The position numbers and the translations under genes were made by a program. This document shows positions 21,346-31,622 of a stretch of 64,000 bases of DNA, piece by piece. The DNA lies in contig CM077007.1 in NCBI GenBank assembly GCA_039090855.1, positions 20,633,515-20,697,514 on the forward strand, read 5' to 3'. This DNA is from Macrothele yani. Its lineage: Eukaryota > Arthropoda > Arachnida > Araneae > Macrothelidae. The notes under the pieces were generated by a model. It made no database searches and was not told the origin of the DNA. It saw only the letters and a list, made by a program, of their open reading frames with translations. Position 1 is the stretch's first letter; each line of letters begins with the position of its first letter.

Positions 21346-23024
21346 ATTGGCGACCAACGTGGGGGAGATTTCTACGACATTCTGTTTCGGAAAGCGAACA
21401 AATCCCTCAAGACGAGAAGGGAAGCCAAGTGATTTCACCTACCAAAGGAAATAGAGAGCACGACTTTTCTTACGAGCGCTGGTTTTTCCCGGAGGAGATG
21501 ACAACAATGTGGATTAATGATAATCACCTACCCACCCAACCTAGAAGCGAGGTACGACAAGATCATCTCGAAACAGGCAACCCGCACGTGCAAGAACGGT
21601 ACTCACTCAGACCGCGTAATATCTGTGGAAGAGTACGGAATTACACCCAAAATCTTCAAGGAAGGAAATATCGATTTCACACAGGTGAAATTTGCTAACT
21701 CGGAACATTACGGGAACGGAAACGGGCTATGAACACAGTATTATCATATCACGTGTGCATGTGTATAATAAAAAAAAAATCATGCAGGTCAAACGTGATC
21801 TTCGAGTGCTACTATATTAATTTTTGTTGTGAATTCCACGCAAAATGTAATGCTCATAAAAGCTGAAAATAAACTCTTGTTTCTCAGCAAACAGCAGAGA
21901 ACTTATGCATTTATGCGAACGTTTTGATAAACTATGTCAGACGCGCATTTTTACAAAAGGAGATGAGCACATCGCATTATTTCTTTAAATAAGCTTTGTT
22001 TAAAAATATGTATATTGGTCAATACATGAACTCACGTGCACGATTTTAACAGACAATTTCTGGTATATCAATTGTGATCTACAATGATACTATTATGCAC
22101 TGAACTGATTACGAAACGGTTACTCTTACTCAGCACATACGAACTCTCTATTTTTATACAAGGACTTTTGCATGCTCGAATTCTTGATATTTAAATTTGA
22201 TTCTTTGGTTTATTTTATGTATTTCATGGTTCAGGTGATGAGTAAGGTCTCCCAGGTTATTTAGCAGTCAACGTATTTGAAAGTTAGAAACCATTCCTTT
22301 CGTAAGAGATATTTTGTGTTTCAGACAAATAGCATGTAAGTGATTGGAATAATTTTGAGCATAGGTTTTTCAATAATTTTCACAGTGGAGCGGGAGAAAT
22401 CATGTTATGGGTTAATGTAAGTTGATAAGCTATACAGAGAGTTAAAGATAATTATCAGAGAAATAGGTAACTTGAAGAAAGATGGAAGCGTTATATATAT
22501 TTTTTTCTCCTTCGTATTTGTGTTTCAGAGGCATCGTGTAGAATAAGAAATGCGTATCAATTCATTGGGAATGTGTTATCTCATATTATTTTAACTGTAA
22601 CGAATAGTTCAACTTGCATATGTGTAATGCTGGAAATTTTTCCGGAACCCATCAACGACCAGTACACCTTTCTAATTGAAAACGATTTGAAAAACCATTT
22701 GTTCATATGATCTATTTCACTTACGTATCAAGTATAATGTTTAATTCAGTTGTCATTAATGAATTGGCCGGAAGTATCTCAGCAATGTAAATATGAAAGA
22801 CATGAATTTGCAAACTTCTAAAGTATCTTGTGTTGTTAAACCTCCGCATGTAGGTAAAATCGAGCTATGTAATGTACATTAATTGATTTTATGTAATTCG
22901 CAAGGTTTTCCTAAACTCAGCTTCAGCATCGAATCGAATACGGGCAGGAGTTAGACTTTGAGCTAAAAAATGCAACGAATTTTATTCATTTCATTTATTT
23001 ATTTTTGTTCGCAAGGGGAAGTAT
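21346..23024 (+). other. Interior of LTR element 2
   Basis: Contains the primer-binding site at 21348, a short GC-balanced stretch with two overlapping open frames (21429-21698 and 21517-21732; one includes PPNLEARYDKIISKQATRT) that I do not recognise, then about 1.25 kb of AT-rich non-coding DNA. A truncated gag or a captured sequence is possible for the open frames. The polypurine tract occupies about 23013-23021. Confidence 0.65.
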
Positions 23025-23844
23025 TGTTACAGGGATTTTATACTAGCCTGTAGGATTTCACGTAAAATCTCAATATTGCAACTTTTATTCCATCTCGTGC
23101 TCCCCTTACTTTGTCTCCACAAAGCGTGAGAAAAATTTCTCTGAGTCAGTTCCCCATTAGACACCGGATGCACGGTTAATTTGCTAAGACAACAATGTGT
23201 CTGAGCTTAGTATATGCACATTGTTTGTTGAATGGAGATTAACTCTATCGCGTCTCTTTTGATGCTTTTCCGATTTCAATTTCAATGGTGCCAACTAATG
23301 CACTAGCCCACACATTTTACTTTGAGTCTTGAGATTTACCGAGGGCGGTGTGGTTCTTTCTCACGGGGAACTTTTCGGATATGTTTAAGGGCATTTTTCG
23401 GTGACAGGGGAGAAGGAGGCGAGAAGACAGTTGTCTGTAGGTTTAGGAAGCGAGCGGTCACGAAAAGTACGACGAAGTGATTGCCCCAGGGTAGGCTGGG
23501 AGGTCTTAGGTGGACCGGGAGGTCAGGGGATTTCACGACAGCGCAAGAAATGAAGGAAAGCAGGACTTAAGAAAAAAAGAATTGGAGTTTTAAGCGGGAG
23601 ACTTGGGAAATATAGCACAGCAAACGGGCAACCTTTGCAGGCTATTAGATGAAGAAAAGAATAAAAGTTTCTTAGACATATTTACGAATCACAAAAATTA
23701 TTTGCATACAATTATTATCATTTGGTAATCACGTGTTAATTACTATCATCTTCAACCATACAAGACTTAGCTACTCAACTACGGACTTATTAACACTTTC
23801 AAGTTAACAACTAGAACAAAGAAATTCCAACGAACTTGTTAACA
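23025..23844 (+). repeat. 3' LTR of LTR element 2
   Basis: 820 bp, TGTTACAG to TTAACA. It aligns with 20510-21345 end to end with scattered substitutions. Confidence 0.9.
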
Positions 23845-24226
23845 CTTTTGTCTTCTGAAATTTCATTTTTAATCCCACTTCTTTACTCTTGTCAGCAAGT
23901 TCCTGGATCATACTCTGCAGCTCTGATGGGGTAGTTGCAAAAATGACTGCGTCATCAGCAAAACGAAGGTGAGTTAGATAATCTCCATTAATCTTTATCC
24001 CTTTGTTTTCCCAGTTCAGTTTTTGAAAGATATTTTCCAATGGGACATTAAAGAGTTTGGGAGATATAGTCACCTTGTCTCACTCCCTTTCCAATTTTTA
24101 TGGGTGCTGTATTCTCAAATAGCCGAATCTTTGCACTTGCATTTTTATAGATGTTATGAATAATATTAATGTATGCATCTTCAATACTGCAGGACTTCAA
24201 AGCCATTGTAACTGCTGATGGTTTCA
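23845..24226 (-). pseudogene. RTE LINE fragment, part 1 of 3 (RT palm)
   Basis: Minus-strand RT text: VKPSAVTMALKSCSIEDAYI, KIGKGVRQGDYIS, HLRFADDAVIFATTPSELQ with the FADD catalytic box, and LKMKFQKTKV. A frameshift lies near 24060-24070. Its 5' edge at 24226 abuts a plus-strand RTE fragment head to head. It continues at 20509 across LTR element 2. Confidence 0.9.
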
Positions 24227-24415
24227 CCGAAGGTCCAGGAGAAGATGGAATTACCGTAGGCATCATACAAGAAGCAAGTGGAGAAATTGAAACAGTACTC
24301 GCCCAAGTTTTCACTCGATTACTTAATGAAGGGAAGATTCCTGAGGATTGGAACAATGCTACAATGATCCTGCTACATAAAAAAAGGTGACATTGAGGAT
24401 CTCAGGACCTATCAG
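24227..24415 (+). pseudogene. RTE LINE fragment, plus strand
   Basis: Encodes PGEDGITVGIIQEASGEIET and FTRLLNEGKIPEDWNNATMI then LLHKK before a frameshift at about 24385. It corresponds to the RT region upstream of the palm. It joins head to head with the inverted part at 24226 and tail to head with the longer copy at about 24415. Confidence 0.85.
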
Positions 24416-26222
24416 CCAAATCTAAATATATCGCACCCTCTAAAAGTAAAAGTATCACTGAAGACGTAAGAAAATTCAACTGTGAACTAGTGAGGAAAGC
24501 AATTGAAAACAACCAAAGCCTAAAGATAGCAAAGGGACATCTCAGTAAGGGAAGAAAACAGATTATGGCACTGAGAAAAGAAGATGGTTCTGTAACAAGA
24601 AATAGAGGCGAAATTTTGACAAGAGTGAAAGATTTCTACTCCGAATTATATGAAAGGGATGATACATGCACTCCAGACATCATGAAAGATACCAGTACCA
24701 GAGTTCCTCCAGTCCTTCCAGCAGAAGTTGCACATGCAATCAAGAACATGAAGTGGGGAAAAGCTCCAGGAGAAGATGGAATTACTGTACACATCATACA
24801 AGAAGCAAGTGGAGAAATCGAAACAGTACTCGCCCAAATTTTCACTCGATGCCTTAATGAAGGAAAGATTCCTAAGGATTGGAACACCGCTACAATGATC
24901 CTGCTACATAAGAAAGGTGACGTTGAGGATCTCGGAAACTACAGACCTATCAGCCTCCTATCAGTAGTTTATAAAATCTTCACTAAAGTTCTTTCACACC
25001 GCTTGAAGGTAACACTGGACATGGCTCAACCGAGAGAACAAGCTGGATTCAGGAGTGGCTACAGCACAATAGATCATATCCATGTGCTGAGAGAACTAAT
25101 TAAAAGAGCGAGGGAATATGAACTTCCATTGTGCATGGCTTTTATCGATTATGAAAAAGCCTTTGATTCGGTGAAACCATCAGCAGTTACAATGGCTCTG
25201 AAAACCTGCGGTATTGAAGATGCATACATTAATATTATTAATAACATCTATGAAAATGCAAGTGCAAAGATTAGGCTGTTTGAAAATACAACACACATAA
25301 AAATTGGAAAGGGAGTGAGACAAGGTGACACCATATCTCCGAAGCTCTTTAATGCCACATTGGAGGGTGTTTTTCAGTCACTGAGCTGGGAAAACAAGGG
25401 GATAAAGATTAATGGAGATTATCTAACCCACCTTCGTTTTGCTGATGACGTAGTCATTTTTGCAACTACCCCATCAGAGCTGCAGAGTATGATCCAGGAA
25501 CTTGCTGACAAGAGTAAAGAAGTGGGATTAAAAATGAACTTTCAGAAGACAAAAGTGATGTTCAATGCTTTTACAAGAAATGAAGATTTATCGATTGATG
25601 GAGAAAAGCTGGAGATAACAGATACGTACGTTTATCTTGGACAGCAGATATCAAGTGAGGGTCACATTGATGAAGAAATTAATCGGCGTACAAAACTTGC
25701 CTGGAGAGCTTTTGGAAGAAACAGCATAATTTTCAAGAGCAATATGCCATTATGTCTTAAAAGAAAAGTGTTTGATCAATGCATCCTTCCAGTGCTTACG
25801 TATGGTGCAGAGACGTGGACCTTAACTAAAAGAGACATACAAAGGCTGCAGACAATTCAAAGAAGCATGGAGAGGTGCATACTTGGTGAAACCAGGAGAG
25901 ATAAGAAGAGGAACTCGTGGATCCGAAAAATGACAAGAGTGGAAGACATCATGATCAGAGTTAAATCCCTGAAATGGCAATGGGCTGGACATACTGCCAG
26001 AAGGACAGATCATCGATGGACAGCCGAAATTTTAGATTGGATTCCAAGGGACAGGAAAAGACCCAGAAGAAGACCACATGGGAGATGGGTGGATGAAATT
26101 CGAAAGTATGCAGGGGTGACATGGAGGAGACTGGCACAAGACAGACCGTTGTGGAGGAAACTTGGGGAGACCTTCGTCCAGCAGTGGATTGATAATGGTT
26201 GACAATGATGATGATGATGATT
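24416..26222 (+). mobile_element. RTE LINE, 5'-truncated copy with (TGA)n tail
   Basis: The best-preserved RTE copy. The endonuclease is absent; the RT and C-terminal regions are intact. The 3' end is a short ATGATGATGATGATG run just after the stop, typical of RTE elements, which end in short tandem repeats rather than poly-A. The same end with the same repeat appears at 35263, 41725 and 59313, so the 3' terminus is well defined. Confidence 0.9.
24490..26202 (+). CDS. RTE-type reverse transcriptase ORF, N-terminally truncated
   Basis: 570 codons from this start, with the same frame open back to about 24415, so the start is arbitrary. Order: a linker (KSKSITEDVRKF upstream of the start), RT finger motif WGKAPGEDGITV (about residue 90), YRPISLLSVVYKIF (about 153), QAGFRSGYST (about 185), FIDYEKAFDSV (about 219), KGVRQGDTISPKLF (about 276), HLRFADDVVIF with the catalytic YxDD equivalent (about 312), and YLGQQIS. 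The C-terminal part has LTYGAETWTLTKRDIQRLQ, WQWAGHTARR and RPLWRKLGETFVQQW. No endonuclease remains, so it cannot move autonomously. The intact frame suggests a relatively recent insertion. Confidence 0.9.
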   Translation: MRKAIENNQSLKIAKGHLSKGRKQIMALRKEDGSVTRNRGEILTRVKDFYSELYERDDTCTPDIMKDTSTRVPPVLPAEVAHAIKNMKWGKAPGEDGITVHIIQEASGEIETVLAQIFTRCLNEGKIPKDWNTATMILLHKKGDVEDLGNYRPISLLSVVYKIFTKVLSHRLKVTLDMAQPREQAGFRSGYSTIDHIHVLRELIKRAREYELPLCMAFIDYEKAFDSVKPSAVTMALKTCGIEDAYINIINNIYENASAKIRLFENTTHIKIGKGVRQGDTISPKLFNATLEGVFQSLSWENKGIKINGDYLTHLRFADDVVIFATTPSELQSMIQELADKSKEVGLKMNFQKTKVMFNAFTRNEDLSIDGEKLEITDTYVYLGQQISSEGHIDEEINRRTKLAWRAFGRNSIIFKSNMPLCLKRKVFDQCILPVLTYGAETWTLTKRDIQRLQTIQRSMERCILGETRRDKKRNSWIRKMTRVEDIMIRVKSLKWQWAGHTARRTDHRWTAEILDWIPRDRKRPRRRPHGRWVDEIRKYAGVTWRRLAQDRPLWRKLGETFVQQWIDNG

Positions 26223-26738
26223 AGTACAACATATCAGTATAGCATCTGAGGGTATGCTGCTCTTTACAAAAACACTGTGTCCTGTATCAGTTTGGGTGGT
26301 CCAACTCGTGAATGTGTTTCGTGATGCTTTCTCATATTGGCGCCTGTTGTCCGTTACATTTGTGTTTCTCACTGTCCTGGCAAATTGTCGGAAACAAAAA
26401 CACCTCATGAAATCGTTAATACTAAAATATTATTACCTGTTTGTACGTTTTGATCTGAACAGATTGCGATAATCTTACAAACATATTTTGCATATACTGA
26501 ATTTCGCGCAGTTTTACCACTAAGGAAAACTAAGCGCTCTATTTACTTTTGTAAAAAAAAAATTCATAGCAGGAGCCTGCAAGCAATTAATAGAGACTAC
26601 TCGGCAAGTAAATCAGTTTCATAACACGTAGAGAATTTTATTTAAATTTTGTTCAACAGTGCATTGGGTTGGAAAGAAAGCAATGTCTGCAAATGCAAGG
26701 CAACAGAAAAGTGTTAATTACCGTGCATGCAAGTACAA
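26223..26738. other. Spacer, nothing recognised
   Basis: AT-rich, with no coding signature. A stretch at about 26407-26445 (GAAATCGTTAAT then ATATTATTACCT and TTGTACG) recurs at 26978-27015 beside a palindrome, so a short repeat is shared by the two places. Confidence 0.5.
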
Positions 26739-26990
26739 ATCAGTCCAAAATGTAGTCTCAATCGTTTCCCACGACCTTCTCCCATCGTCTGGGCAGCAGT
26801 TGGACACCTTCCTTGTAGAATTGCGGCGACTTGGACGTAAAGAAGTGAACAAGTTCGAGTTCGACATCGTGTGAATTACTATCTGTTCACGAAATGCTGC
26901 AACGACTGGAAAAGTTGGTAGTCACGTGGGCAATGTCTGTGAGATAGGCTAGGTGTGGTAGCAGCTTCCAGCCGAGGAAATCGTTAATTC

Positions 26991-27031
26991 AAAATATTAT
27001 TACCTATTGTACGAATAGGTAATAATATTTT
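26991..27031. repeat. Perfect palindrome inside mariner
   Basis: AAAATATTATTACCTATT and its exact reverse complement flank GTACG. It splits the mariner coding sequence near the third catalytic residue. The left arm resembles sequence at about 26420-26445. Confidence 0.85.
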
Positions 27032-27326
27032 AGTCTCTGATCTTGTGACAGGTCACCCGTGCTGTGTGAGGTCTCGCACCATCCTGTTGGAGGAAGACGA
27101 CCTTGCGGTTCAACAGCGTTGGGTGTTTCGACGTGAGTAATGCATGCAGATCGTCGAGCTGAACGCAGTACACATCGCCAGTGATAATGATGTTGTCCGG
27201 CAACTGACCAAAATAACACGTCCCCCCCCACATATCCCCCAAACAGGCAGCAGGACCTTTTGGGGGGTAAACCGGCTTTGGGAGTCGGTATGGGCTTCTG
27301 TTTTGGATCCAACCACTGTTACCCGG

Positions 27327-28860
27327 ATAACGTTCACTTGGTCGAAAGGTCACTTGACCGAAAATCACTTCGCCGAAAATCACTTGATCGAAAGGTCACT
27401 TGACCGATAATCACTTCGCCGAAAATCACTTGACCGAAAGGTACATTTCACCGAAAGGTCACTTCGCCTAAAAGTTCATTTCATCGAAAGGACATTTGAT
27501 CGAAAAGTTCATTTCACCGAAGGATTACTTTACCTAAAAGTTCATTATATCGAAAGATCATTTTACCGAATGGTCAGTTTATCGAACACTTAGAATTTCG
27601 TTGTTAGAGATGTGTTGGAGTGTGTGGTGCGGGTTTTTGTAAAACTGGCCACCTAAACATTATCGGATTGTATAAAAAATGCACTTTTAATTTCTATGAA
27701 ACACCTCCCCATAAGTAGGTTTTTAGAAATATAACGTTAATTTTAAGGCCTAGATCTGTGTTTTTTGTCAAATTTTAATCCCCCGAGCTCATATTCATAA
27801 GGGTTACATAGTAAATAATGTTAAACTTTTACTCAACCACAAAACATTAATTTTTTGACCATAGACCTAGGTACAGGTCATTTTAACAGATTTTAACCCT
27901 ACTCGTGTTCATAAGCATTACATAAAATGTAAAGTAACTTTTTATGTAAACCTTATGAACATGAGCACGAACGGTTAAAATTTGCCAAAAAGGCCTAAGC
28001 CAAGACCTAGGGCCCTAAAATTGATTCTTTTTGCCTGAAAAAATGTGCAACATTATTAACTTGACTTTTTATGTATACCTTATGAATACGAGTACGCACA
28101 TTTAAAATTTGCTAAAAAGGCATAAGCCGAGGCCTAGAGCCCTAAACTTGATTCTTTTTGCCTCAAAAAATGTGCAACACTATTAACTTGACTTTTTATG
28201 TAAACCTTATGAACATGAGTTTGTACGATTAAAATTGGGTAAAAAGGCCTAAGGTAAGGCCTAGGGACCTAAAATTGATTTTTTTGGCCTGAAAAAATGT
28301 GCAACATTATTAATTTTACTTTTTTATGTAAACCTTATGAACATGATTAAAATTTGCTAAAAAGGCCTAAGCCGAGGCCTAGAGACTTAAAATTAATTAT
28401 TTTTGTCTTAAAACTAAATCTTTGCGTTCTCTGTGACACGGAGAAATAAAAAGTGCAAATTGAGTATGATCCCCTAACGTTTCGGTGGTCTGTCTGACGA
28501 ACTTGCACCATGCTTTAACAGATCCTGTAATGAAATCCAAAGTTTTCAATAAACTGACCCTTCGGTGAAATGACCTTTCGATGAAATGAACTTTTAGGTA
28601 AAGAGACCCTTCGGTGAAATGAACCTTTCGATCAAGTGACCCTTCGGTGAAATGAACGTTTCGATCAAGTGATCTTTCGGTGAAACAATCTTTTCGGTGA
28701 AATGAACGTTTCGATCAAGTGATCTTTCGGTGAAACAATCTTTTCGGTGAAGTGAACGTTTCGATCAAGTGATCTTTCGGTGAAACAATCTTTTCGGTGA
28801 AGTGATTTTCGGTCAAGTGACCCTTCGGTCAAGTAAACGTCGGGCAAATGAACCAGACCC
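27327..28860. mobile_element. Foldback-type DNA element with modular inverted ends and 11-bp TSD
   Basis: Inserted in mariner; CTGTTACCCGG at 27316-27326 and 28861-28871 is the duplicated target, and removing the element restores the mariner frame (SAPGNSGWIQN). Both ends, about 250-300 bp each, are arrays of degenerate short units of the type TCACTTGACCGAAAGG, in inverted orientation. The interior is a further inverted repeat plus a 127-bp tandem array. No transposase is present. Long modular ends and a 9-11 bp TSD are seen in foldback and Mutator-like elements; the superfamily is not certain. Confidence 0.85.
27941..28400. repeat. 127-bp tandem array in the foldback interior
   Basis: TTTATGTAAACCTTATGAAC recurs at about 27941, 28068, 28195 and 28323, a period of 127-128 bp. 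Each unit also holds AAAAGGCCTAAG and AAAAAATGTGCAAC. The first unit pairs with an inverted partial copy at about 27905-27935, so the array is part of a hairpin. Confidence 0.85.
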
Positions 28861-29179
28861 CTGTTACCCGGCGCTGACAATGTCATGCAGGAACATATCG
28901 CGTCACCTGTAACAATGCGGTCCAAGAACGGTTCAAGTTGGTCCCGTGAAAGGAAGGAAACGCATGGAATTTGCTTTGCTTTCTGCTCAACTGTGAGTTG
29001 ATGTAGTACCCAAACTCCCCTCTTGTGCACTCTCCCAAGTTGACGCAGGTGCGTGATAATGCTCGTACTGGGTAGTCCCCCAACTGTTCAGCCAATTCTC
29101 ACATAGCTAGACGTGGGTCCGAATGACTATTTCTTACAGTTCATTAATTATTTATATAATTTTCCTCCGACGGTAACTT

Positions 29180-29579
29180 CGTCGACGCGGCATTTCATTA
29201 GGAAATTAATTCGTCTCTCTACATATGGCTTTTTTTTTTTTTTACGTCCACTAAACTCTAAAGCAACACAATGGCGAGGGCGTTGTCTGCAACTAACTGG
29301 TACTACGAAAGACTGTGCATGTGTTGCTTCAGCGCATGCGCAGTCCCGCTGCTTCCACCTGCTGTTGGGGTTGCTTCGGATGCCAGCTACGGGCCGCTAG
29401 TGGCACTTGCGTGGAGGCCCGTAGTTCACGGCGATGCTGCAGAGCCATCAATGGCTTCCAACTGATGGCGCTGCCACCAACGGATCGCTACCGTACCGAG
29501 AGTGGCAGATTTCAGTCATCAGTGACCCACACTGCCAGCTGGTGGCCAGCAGTTTCCCAACACTTGTGTTTTTGCTGGG
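29180..29579. mobile_element. Right-end copy of the CCCAGCAAAAACA element
   Basis: From ATTTCATTAGGAAATTAATT to TGTTTTTGCTGGG it matches 47785-48127, the right part of the element inside the hAT at 44853-49305. It is GC-rich with many GCCAGC, CGCTACC and GGCAC words. Open frames here are not convincing genes because the two copies do not preserve a common frame. The left part of the element is absent. Confidence 0.7.
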
Positions 29580-31386
29580 TTCTGAAGTTCAGAAGCGGTG
29601 GCTGCAGTGCGGAAGAGAAGCAGCGTAGCGAATGGCGGAGGGAGAAGCAGAGCACTGTTTCTGCATTTAGAAACAGTATTATCCCGAAAATCTGTGTAGG
29701 CCCACGGTCTAAGGCGTCAACGGGGTGTAGGATGGTCTCTTAAATGTTGTTCTAGTTCAGGGGACGAATTTGATAGAGCAACATGCCTAGGAAGTTAAAG
29801 GAAATATTCGCCACGAACAGATTATCTTCCAATCGGATGGGAGATCTCCAGCTAAAGGAACGATCACAAAGAAAGGAAAGGAACAAAAGTCTTGTTCATC
29901 AAAATTTAAACAAAATTTTGTAGAACACTGAACGGCTGGCATGTTATATGTATTATAGTAATCTGAAGAGAATTTAATGATACACTGTATATGCTATTCA
30001 ATTGTGCTGAGTGAACGTGAGCGTAATTCTCAAGGTTCCAGGGTAATTTTTATGTATTTCATCTTAAAAATAGGCATGTATTTCCGAAAGAAAAACTGTC
30101 TGACTTTTACCAGTTAAAAAGAAAGGGGAGGAGGGCGGGCACTAGCGAGGGCTAAAAAACATGGCATGCTCTTATCCTAAATTCTCCGCATCCTCCTCTT
30201 TGCTAAGAACAGAAAAAGAATGCGTTCTTGTGCCATTTCTGCTGACATGCATTTTTCCAGTAGGAGTGCCTGAACTTGAAAAGTGAGAGTACCATCCTCA
30301 TTTTTTTTTTTTTTTCCTGTTGTTGGCGCGTCCCGCCACGTGTTATGGAGTCGCACGCACACCTCTAAAAGCGAAAAAGATAATCATAAATTCAGTTTTA
30401 CTGGAGCATCTTTCCAGTCCTCTTCGCTGAATCCCTCCTAACGCACAGTGTGTTTATGATCGAAGAAGTCGAGGTTAAATGTTCCCAGGAGATCACGTGC
30501 AACTGTTAACCGCAAAAGATGACCATGCGATTAGCCGTCTCGCCCAGTCACGATTCGCCGGGAACCCTGGCCGACACCTACAGTCAATTAAGCTGTTAAT
30601 TAGGGCTCTTTCTCACGCTCATTTACGGAGCCCTCCCGTTAGCATGAGTGGTCAATCAGCTTCACGCCGCCCATTTATATGCTGATGGGGGAGAGCGGCA
30701 GAAAGTCCATCCCGCAGGGTTGTTCTGATCTCACGGTGCTGGCTAGAAAGAGCCACTCTCTCTTCGTTAGACCGCTGGTGAGTAGGGGGGAAACTAACGG
30801 GGAATGAATAGTGGGGGAGACAAAGCCTGAGCAAAATGCCACGAGCTACTAAAGGCTCATTGTTGTGCCGTCCAGGCCTGATGGAAGATATCATGACAAA
30901 TTACAGCGCTCTTGGAAACTAATCCTTTGAACTGGGAGGGCAACGTCTTGATGGCACATGGAATGTTGTCGCCAAGGTAAAACCTGTTGCTCTGTACTGT
31001 CGATCCCCTCGTTGCTTCATGAGCTGCACCTCAGTGTACTGTGGCTACATGCGCGTTAAATGAATCTGAGAACATTCATTTCGTGTCTGGAAAGCGATTG
31101 AGACATACAGAGTTCTCTCTGACGTCACCGAAAATGATGTAATAAAACTGTAGACTCAATAATGATTTCTTTTCGATTTTTAATTAAAATTAAATCTCAG
31201 ACGTGGAAAATGCAAACAGATCTTCTTTAATGAAATGAAAGATTTCCTTTAATGAAAATATCAGTGCATAAAATTTTGATCCGGTAAGCGAAAATGGTGA
31301 TTAACGTTCATTGTCACATTCTAAGTCAACCTAACAGTGTACTATTGTGGAAGATATGAAACAGCTACTTCCGATGTGAAAAGTAG
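29580..31386. other. 1.8 kb without recognisable genes
   Basis: Mixed composition. Only short open frames that resemble nothing I know, plus homopolymers at about 30302-30315. A somewhat GC-richer stretch (30480-30900) has no coding pattern that I can support on either strand. Confidence 0.5.
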
Positions 31387-31397
31387 TCCTTAGAGTT

Positions 31398-31612
31398 TTT
31401 TTTTTATTGGATTTTTAACGACCACCGTGAGCAACTCAATGGGCTATAAGCAGTCGCCCGTCCCTAATTTAGGGTCACTGGTTCCAGGGAAGGGAGAGAG
31501 CCAGTGCCGTAAGACAAACACAACATCCATGCCTCACCGGGATTCGAACCCGGACCCCGTTCGGACGAATGATCAGAGGCCATCGCTTAGACCACTGTGC
31601 CACCGGGGCGGC
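31398..31612 (-). mobile_element. SINE-1 copy with 10-bp TSD, minus strand
   Basis: Near consensus. CCTTAGAGTT at 31388-31397 recurs at 31613-31622. The head ends GCGCAG-type sequence as CACTGTGCCACCGGGGCGG in this orientation. Confidence 0.9.
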
Positions 31613-31622
31613 CCTTAGAGTT

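Larger units (their letters stand above)
20510..23844 (+). mobile_element. LTR retrotransposon 2, internally deleted, TSD CTTT
   Basis: LTRs of 836 and 820 bp flank a 1.68-kb interior. The 4-bp duplication CTTT (20506-20509, 23845-23848) lies in the same RTE copy as element 1. A primer site TGGCGACCAACGTGGGG (21348-21364) is close to the complement of an arthropod tRNA-Lys 3' end. A polypurine tract AAGGGGAAG lies just before the 3' LTR. The LTRs differ by many substitutions and a 19-bp duplication, so it is older than element 1. No pol domains are visible, and the 4-bp TSD with tRNA-Lys priming would suit a Ty3/Gypsy or BEL/Pao origin. Confidence 0.9.
26739..29113 (-). mobile_element. mariner transposon fossil, split by two insertions
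   Basis: Minus-strand transposase pieces in order: 28861-29113 (AEQLGDYPVRALSR, KRGVWVLHQLTVEQK, FLDRIVTGD with the first Asp), 27032-27326 (GWIQNR, YFGQLPDNIIITGDVYC, VVFLQQDGARPHTARVT with the second Asp) and 26739-26990 (FFTSKSPQFYKEGVQLLPRRW, the C-terminus). This is the mariner DD34D type, distinct from the Tc1 copies. A foldback element (27327-28860) and a small palindrome (26991-27031) interrupt it. Confidence 0.85.

Noticed and set aside
21429..21732. Open frames in LTR element 2 as gag or envelope
   Set aside because: No zinc knuckle, capsid, protease or membrane signature seen; kept only as unrecognised interior.
26640..26874. Plus-strand ORF at 26659
   Set aside because: The minus strand here reads as the mariner C-terminus (FFTSKSPQFYKEG), so the plus-strand frame is its shadow.
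27941..28400. CRISPR-like array
   Set aside because: Units of 127 bp repeat without unique spacers; it is tandem DNA inside a transposon of a eukaryotic genome.
29271..29743. Overlapping GC-rich open frames that might be a gene
   Set aside because: They lie in the right border of a repeat also present at 47785-48127. The two copies do not keep a common frame, and repeated GCCAGC-type words explain the openness.
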